Assembly: GCA_002305755.1 (NCBI GenBank)
Contig: DBQV01000070.1
Location: forward strand, 2,135 to 20,056
Source: Christensenella sp. UBA1385
GTDB lineage: Bacteria > Bacillota > Clostridia > Christensenellales > Aristaeellaceae
Direction: 5' to 3'
Length of the DNA stretch: 17,922 bases
Positions 13,796 to 17,922 of the stretch are shown in pieces. The position numbers and the translations under genes are program-made. The notes beneath the pieces were generated by a model. That model was not told the origin of the DNA, searched no databases, and was given only the letters and a program-made list of their open reading frames with translations. The first letter of the stretch is position 1. Every line of letters begins with the position of its first letter.

Positions 13796-13824
13796 AGTAT
13801 ATAAGATAAAAAAGGAAATGTCCA
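13796..13824 (-). promoter_or_regulatory. Promoter of the YbjN-like gene
   Basis: Read on the minus strand, TGGACA (13824-13819) and TATACT (13801-13796) are separated by 17 bases, placing the start near 13789, about 40 bases before the GTG at 13750. The spacer is T-rich. This also supports GTG at 13750 over the longer open frame, whose start lies upstream of this promoter. Confidence 0.65.
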
Positions 13825-13860
13825 TGGCATTTATTAGCCAACTTCTTCCGGGCATACACA

Positions 13861-13886
13861 AGCGGCAGCCCGCGCAGACTGCCGCT
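13861..13886 (-). terminator. Possible terminator of the ABC exporter operon
   Basis: AGCGGCAG (13861-13868) and CTGCCGCT (13879-13886) form a perfect 8-bp stem with a 10-base loop, 31 bases after the stop of the second exporter gene on the minus strand. The following bases (TGTGTATG) lack a proper T-run, so efficiency is doubtful. Confidence 0.45.
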
Positions 13887-13916
13887 CAATACAGGAAAAC
13901 GTTTGTCTGTTTTCGC

Positions 13917-15851
13917 TTACTCCAGCTCAAACACGCCGGTATACAGCTGATAATACCTTCCCTTTTCGGCCAGCAGCTGCTCGTGGCTGCCGCGCTCGAT
14001 GATACGGCCGTTTTCCAGCACCATGATCACATCGGCGTTGCGCACGGTGGAGAGGCGGTGGGCGATCACAAACACGGTGCGGCCCTTCATCAGGGCGTCC
14101 ATGCCCTCCTGCACAAGGGCCTCGGTGTGGGTATCGATGGAAGAGGTGGCCTCGTCCAGGATCATCACGGGCGGGTTGGCCACCGCGGCGCGGCTGATGG
14201 AGATCAGCTGGCGCTGCCCCTGGGACAGGCCGCTGCCGTCGCCCTCCAGCACCGTCTGGTAGCCGTGGGGCAGCATGCGGATGAAGCCGTCGGCGTTGGC
14301 CAGCCTGGCGGCCTCGATGCATTCCTCGTCCGTGGCGTCCAGCTTGCCGTAGCGGATGTTGTCCATCACGGTGCCGGTGAACAGATTGACATCCTGAAGC
14401 ACCACGCCGAGCGACCTGCGCAGGTCGGCCTTCCTGATCTTGTTGATGTTGATGCCGTCGTAGCGGATCTTGCCGTCCGCGATGTCGTAAAAGCGGTTGA
14501 TCAGGTTGGTGATGGTGGTCTTGCCCGCGCCCGTGGCACCCACGAAGGCCACCTTCTGGCCGGGGCGCGCGTAGAGCGTGATGTCGTGCAGCACGGGCTT
14601 GCCCTTCACATACTCAAAGTCCACCTGGTTGAGCGTGATATCGCCCGCCAGGCGCGTATAGGTGACGCTGCCGTCCGTATGCGGATGCCGCCAGGCCCAG
14701 ACGCCCGTGACCCTGTCTGATTCCTTCAGCTCGCCGTTTTCCTCTACCGCGTTGACCAGCGTGACCTTGCCATGGTCCTCCTCCGGCGCTTCATCCATCA
14801 TGGCGAAGATGCGCGAAGCGCCCGCCAGGGCCATGTTGATCATGTTGAACTGCATACTGACCTGGCCGATGGGGTTGATGAAGCTGCGCGACAGCGTGAG
14901 GAAGGAGACAATGGTGCCGATGGTCAGCGCGGATGTGCCGCTCAGGCTCAGGTTGGGCAGGCCCGCGATGGCCGCCGCGCCGCCGACCAGCGCCAGCAGC
15001 ACGTAGAGCAGATAGCCGAAGTTGCCCACCACGGGCATGGTCACGTTGCCCAGCTTGGCGGCCCGGGTGGAGGCGTCGCACAGCTCGTCGTTGAGGCGGT
15101 CAAAATCCTCGCGGCTGCGCTCCTCACGGGTGAAGACCTTGATCACCTTCTGGCCGTTCACCATCTCCTCGATGTAGCCGTTCAGGCTGCCCAGTGCCTC
15201 CTGCTGCTTGAAAAAGTAGCGGCCGCTGCGGCTGACGATGACCTTGAGCACCAGGTACAGCACCACCGTGAAGGCCACCACAAAAACGGTGAGCCATACG
15301 CTGAGGTAGAGCATGGAGAAAAAGGCCGACAGCGTGGCGATCAGCGAGCCGAACATCTGCGGGATGCTCTGAGAAATGGCCTGCCGGAGCGTGTCGGTAT
15401 CGTTGGTGAAGCGGCTCATCACGTCGCCGATGGGGTGGGTGTCGAAGTAGGCGATGGGCAGGGTCTGCATGTGCGCAAAAAGGCGTTCACGCATGTTGCG
15501 CAGCGTGCCCTGTTCCACCCGCACCATCAGGCGGTTGGAGAGCCAGCTGGCCAGGATGCCCGTCAGGAACACGCAGGCCATCAGCACGACGGTGCTGTAA
15601 AAACCCTTTTCCAGCGCGCTGCCCTCGGCCACGGCCTTCAGCACATAGTCGTCAATGATGACGCGCAGAAACAGCGCGGTGGAGGCGCTGATGGCCGAGC
15701 CGATGATCAGGCTGAGGATCACCAGGGCCAGCCTGCCCTTGAAGGCGGCCATCTGGGCCAGGAGCCGCCTGACCGTGCCCGGCGCGATGCGCCGCGCGTT
15801 GGCGCCATGGGCGCCATGCCCTTGCGGGCCCTTCATCGCTTGCTTATCCAT
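13917..15851 (-). CDS. ABC half-transporter with canonical catalytic residues (heterodimeric exporter, subunit 2)
   Basis: A 644-residue fusion of a six-helix type I exporter domain (residues ~35-345) and a nucleotide-binding domain (~405-644). NBD motifs: Walker A GATGAGKT (438-445), Q-loop Q486, signature LSQGQ (542-546, changed from LSGGQ), Walker B VMILDE with catalytic E567, and switch H598. The canonical Walker and His residues with an altered signature are the mirror image of the partner, which is the pattern of heterodimeric exporters such as BmrCD, LmrCD and TM287/288. About 45 extra residues (358-403, charged, with WAWRHPHTDG) lie between the two domains. The start overlaps the partner's stop by 8 bases (ATGGATAA) with AAGGAG 9 bases upstream. 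Substrate unknown; drugs, peptides or lipids are possible. Confidence 0.94.
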   Translation of the reverse strand: MDKQAMKGPQGHGAHGANARRIAPGTVRRLLAQMAAFKGRLALVILSLIIGSAISASTALFLRVIIDDYVLKAVAEGSALEKGFYSTVVLMACVFLTGILASWLSNRLMVRVEQGTLRNMRERLFAHMQTLPIAYFDTHPIGDVMSRFTNDTDTLRQAISQSIPQMFGSLIATLSAFFSMLYLSVWLTVFVVAFTVVLYLVLKVIVSRSGRYFFKQQEALGSLNGYIEEMVNGQKVIKVFTREERSREDFDRLNDELCDASTRAAKLGNVTMPVVGNFGYLLYVLLALVGGAAAIAGLPNLSLSGTSALTIGTIVSFLTLSRSFINPIGQVSMQFNMINMALAGASRIFAMMDEAPEEDHGKVTLVNAVEENGELKESDRVTGVWAWRHPHTDGSVTYTRLAGDITLNQVDFEYVKGKPVLHDITLYARPGQKVAFVGATGAGKTTITNLINRFYDIADGKIRYDGININKIRKADLRRSLGVVLQDVNLFTGTVMDNIRYGKLDATDEECIEAARLANADGFIRMLPHGYQTVLEGDGSGLSQGQRQLISISRAAVANPPVMILDEATSSIDTHTEALVQEGMDALMKGRTVFVIAHRLSTVRNADVIMVLENGRIIERGSHEQLLAEKGRYYQLYTGVFELE

Positions 15852-17595
15852 GCAAAACAGCTCCTTGCGTCTGGGAATCGTATACCTCGCGGTACATGGG
15901 GCTTTCGGCCATCAGCTCTTCGTGGCTGCCGCTGGCCAGCAGGCGGCCCTCCTCCATCAGGAGGATCTGGTCGGCTTCCTGCACCGAGGCCACGCGCTGG
16001 GCAATGATGATCTTGGTGGTGCCGGGAACGCTCTCGGCCAGGCCCTTGCGGATGGCCTTGTCCGTGCGGGTATCGACGGCGCTGGTGGAATCGTCCAGGA
16101 TCAGTATTTTGGGCCGCTTGAGCAGGGCCCGGGCGATGCACAGGCGCTGGCGCTGGCCGCCCGATACGTTGGCGCCGCCCTGTTCGATGAGGGTGTCATA
16201 GCCGTCGGGGAAGGCCATGATGAAGTCGTGCGCCTGCGCCAGCCGGCAGGCTTCGATCATTTCCTCATCAGTGGCCTGCTCGTTGCCCCAGCGCAGGTTG
16301 TCGCGGATGGTGCCCTTGAACAAGAGGTTCTTCTGCAGCACCATGGCCACCTGATCCCGGAGCGCCTTCAGGTCGTAATCGCGCACATCCAGCCCGCCCA
16401 CCAGGACGCTTCCGGAGCTCACGTCATACAGGCGGGGGATCAGCTGCACGAGGCTTGACTTGGACGAGCCGGTCACGCCCAGGACGCCCACGGTCTGGCC
16501 GGAAGCGATGTCGATGCTCACGTCGTCCAGCACCGGGCGGTCGGCCTCTCTGTCGTAATAAAAGGTGACGTGCTCAAAGCGGATGCTGCCGTCCTTCACC
16601 TCATACACGGGGTTCGCGCCGTCTTTCAGGTCGCTCTCCTCATTCAGCAGCTCCGCGATGCGCTCCGCGGAGGCCCTGGAGATGACGATCATCACAAAGA
16701 TCATCGAGAGCATCATCAGGCTCATCAGGATCTGCATGGTGTAGTTGATCAGCGAGGTGAGTTCGCCCGTGGTCAGCCCCATGCCGGACACATTGCCGGC
16801 CGCCACGATCTGCTGCGAGCCCAGCAGCACCAGCAGCAGCATGCTCAGGTAGCTGGAGGCCTGCATCAGCGGGGCGTTGAGCGCCAGGCGCTTGCCGGCG
16901 CGCACAAAGTCGTGATAGATGTCGCCCGAGATCGCGCCGAACTTTTCGATCTCGTGATCCTCACGGGTGAAGGACTTCACCACGCGGATGCCGTGCAGGT
17001 TCTCCTGCACCACGTTGTTCAGGCGGTCGTAGCGCTGGAACACGCGGATGAAGATGGGGTGCACGTGGCTGATGACAAAATACAGCCCCAGCGCCAGGAA
17101 GGGTATGACCGCCAGAAAGATCAGCGACAGGCGGGCGTTGATGCGGAAGGAGAAGATCAGGGCGAAGATGATCATCAGCGGCGCGCGCACCGCCATGCGG
17201 ATCATCATCTGAAAGGCGTTCTGCACGTTGTTCACGTCCGTGGTCAGGCGGGTGATGATGCTGGCCGTGGAGAAGCGGTCAATGTTGGAAAAGGAGAACT
17301 CCTGCACGCGGGAGAACATGTCGTGCCGCAGGTTCCTGGCAAAGCCGGCCGAGGCCGTGGCCGCCGTGCGCCCGGCGAAGAAGGCCGCCGCCAGCGAGGT
17401 GAGCGACACCGCCAGCAGCAGCGCGCCCATGCGCAGCACATAGCCCATGTCCTGCGCGTAGATGCCCCGGTCGATCAGGAGGGCCATGAGCGTGGGCATC
17501 AGGATCTCCAGCAGCGCCTCCACGCTTACCAGCAGCGGCGTGATCAGCGTGGCGCGCTTATACTCCCTGATGCTTTTAATGATGGTTTTGATCAT
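15844..17595 (-). CDS. ABC half-transporter with degenerate catalytic residues (heterodimeric exporter, subunit 1)
   Basis: A 583-residue exporter half with a six-helix membrane domain (residues ~5-310) and an NBD. Walker A reads GVTGSSKS (373-380), with Ser in the usual third Gly position; the signature NVSGGQ (476-481) is intact; Walker B ends LILDDS, so the catalytic Glu is Asp (502); and the switch His is Gln (IIAQR, Q533). Its own ATP site is therefore degenerate, while its intact signature completes the partner's active site. The frame opens at 17646, but AAGGA lies 7 bases before the ATG at 17595 and nothing suitable precedes 17646, so the later start is chosen; the membrane domain then begins as in relatives. 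It is the first gene of the two-gene operon. Confidence 0.93.
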   Translation of the reverse strand: MIKTIIKSIREYKRATLITPLLVSVEALLEILMPTLMALLIDRGIYAQDMGYVLRMGALLLAVSLTSLAAAFFAGRTAATASAGFARNLRHDMFSRVQEFSFSNIDRFSTASIITRLTTDVNNVQNAFQMMIRMAVRAPLMIIFALIFSFRINARLSLIFLAVIPFLALGLYFVISHVHPIFIRVFQRYDRLNNVVQENLHGIRVVKSFTREDHEIEKFGAISGDIYHDFVRAGKRLALNAPLMQASSYLSMLLLVLLGSQQIVAAGNVSGMGLTTGELTSLINYTMQILMSLMMLSMIFVMIVISRASAERIAELLNEESDLKDGANPVYEVKDGSIRFEHVTFYYDREADRPVLDDVSIDIASGQTVGVLGVTGSSKSSLVQLIPRLYDVSSGSVLVGGLDVRDYDLKALRDQVAMVLQKNLLFKGTIRDNLRWGNEQATDEEMIEACRLAQAHDFIMAFPDGYDTLIEQGGANVSGGQRQRLCIARALLKRPKILILDDSTSAVDTRTDKAIRKGLAESVPGTTKIIIAQRVASVQEADQILLMEEGRLLASGSHEELMAESPMYREVYDSQTQGAVLHG

Positions 17596-17704
17596 GCGGT
17601 TTTCCTTCTGCACAGCGACACCGATTTGTACACTGTAGCCTTTCATGTCGATTCGGTCTTCGGCCTCATACTAATCTCTTATCCAATTCATTTAAAACAA
17701 TGAC

Positions 17705-17719
17705 TTTCGAAGCTCGAAA
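17705..17719. promoter_or_regulatory. Palindrome TTTCGA-3-TCGAAA in the exporter leader
   Basis: TTTCGA (17705-17710) and TCGAAA (17714-17719) form a perfect 6-3-6 inverted repeat about 110 bases before the exporter start. It may be a protein-binding site; the regulator is not in the window. Confidence 0.35.
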
Positions 17720-17729
17720 AACACAAACA

Positions 17730-17752
17730 CTGACATAGCAATACTATGTCAG
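17730..17752. promoter_or_regulatory. Palindrome CTGACATAG-5-CTATGTCAG in the exporter leader
   Basis: Perfect 9-bp arms at 17730-17738 and 17744-17752 around CAATA. The arm core TGACATAG also occurs in the -35 region of the predicted exporter promoter (minus strand, 17863-17856), which suggests one protein recognising both places. It could alternatively fold as a leader RNA hairpin. Confidence 0.5.
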
Positions 17753-17805
17753 GTCAAGAGAGAACCCTCAACGCAATAAGCATTAGTTTATCAAATTAAC
17801 ATAGA

Positions 17806-17833
17806 ATACAGGCAAGGCACAACTTGCCTGTAT
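17806..17833. promoter_or_regulatory. 11-bp-arm palindrome at the predicted transcription start of the exporter operon
   Basis: ATACAGGCAAG (17806-17816) and CTTGCCTGTAT (17823-17833) are perfect arms around GCACAA. On the minus strand it begins 3 bases after the -10 box and spans the expected start (~17829), a classical repressor position. As a stem-loop it could also end a plus-strand transcript (GTTTAT follows), but no plus-strand gene is nearby. Confidence 0.55.
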
Positions 17834-17835
17834 GT

Positions 17836-17864
17836 TTATAACACTCTACTTCTTCCTATGTCAA
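17836..17864 (-). promoter_or_regulatory. Promoter of the ABC exporter operon
   Basis: Read on the minus strand, TTGACA (17864-17859) and TTATAA (17841-17836) are spaced by 17 bases, a strong sigma-A match. The start near 17829 would give a leader of about 235 bases before the ATG at 17595. The whole stretch 17596-17922 has no gene; it is AT-rich and holds this promoter and three palindromes. Confidence 0.7.
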
Positions 17865-17922
17865 GGAAAGAAAGGATAGAAATCATTCATTTTCAATAAC
17901 CCGATTTGTAATATCAAGTGCA

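Noticed and set aside
17596..17646. Start of the first ABC subunit at 17646
   Set aside because: There is no Shine-Dalgarno site before 17646, whereas AAGGA lies 7 bases before the ATG at 17595, and the extra 17 residues do not resemble family N-termini.
14772..17703. Long plus-strand frames rich in His, Gln and Glu opposite the ABC genes
   Set aside because: These are shadows of the exporter genes; the composition is that of reversed GC-rich codons and they have no recognisable domain.
17730..17833. CRISPR-like repeats
   Set aside because: The two palindromes have different sequences and there is no regular repeat-spacer spacing.

Overview
The window is GC-rich and uses strong purine-rich Shine-Dalgarno sites (AAGGAGG type) before ATG, with two GTG starts. 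It carries sugar ABC permeases, a GH43 glycosidase, a Ktr/Trk potassium system and a heterodimeric multidrug-type ABC exporter. This fits a high-GC member of the Clostridia/Eubacteriales, probably a gut anaerobe of the Christensenellales or Oscillospirales kind. That placement is inferred from gene style and is not proven here. No rRNA, tRNA, CRISPR array, transposase or integrase was seen.

Left part (1-7853, plus strand) is a carbohydrate locus. A partial MalF/UgpA-type permease is followed by two tandem MalG/UgpE-type permeases of equal length (292 aa) that are near-copies of each other in their C-terminal two thirds. Next comes a DUF4143/AAA_14 ATPase with its own promoter. It is bracketed by a perfect 23-bp direct repeat taken from the permease 3' end, so it looks inserted. 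Then come an acyltransferase-3-like membrane protein, a secreted GH43 glycosidase overlapping it by 4 bp, and a parallel beta-helix repeat protein. A very clear intrinsic terminator at 7820-7853 closes the unit.

Middle part (7886-10079, plus strand) is a small stress/redox operon: a MarR regulator, pirin, a small CG-type GNAT acetyltransferase and an NADPH-dependent FMN reductase. Its promoter (TTGACA-17-TATTAT) is covered by overlapping palindromes that look like the MarR operator. A strongly structured intergenic stretch (10080-10269) separates it from convergent genes.

Right part (10270-17595, minus strand) holds trkH and trkA (K+ channel and its RCK gate, 2 bp apart), a secreted YbjN-like protein with its own promoter, and an 8-bp-overlapping pair of ABC half-transporters. 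The pair forms a heterodimeric exporter with one degenerate and one canonical ATP site. Its leader (17596-17922) is AT-rich, unlike the rest, with a good promoter and three palindromes.

The most unusual items are the repeat-bracketed ATPase cassette, the mosaic permease duplication, the three-arm MarR operator, the beta-helix protein lacking a signal peptide, the structured 10.1-kb intergenic element and the palindrome-rich exporter leader.
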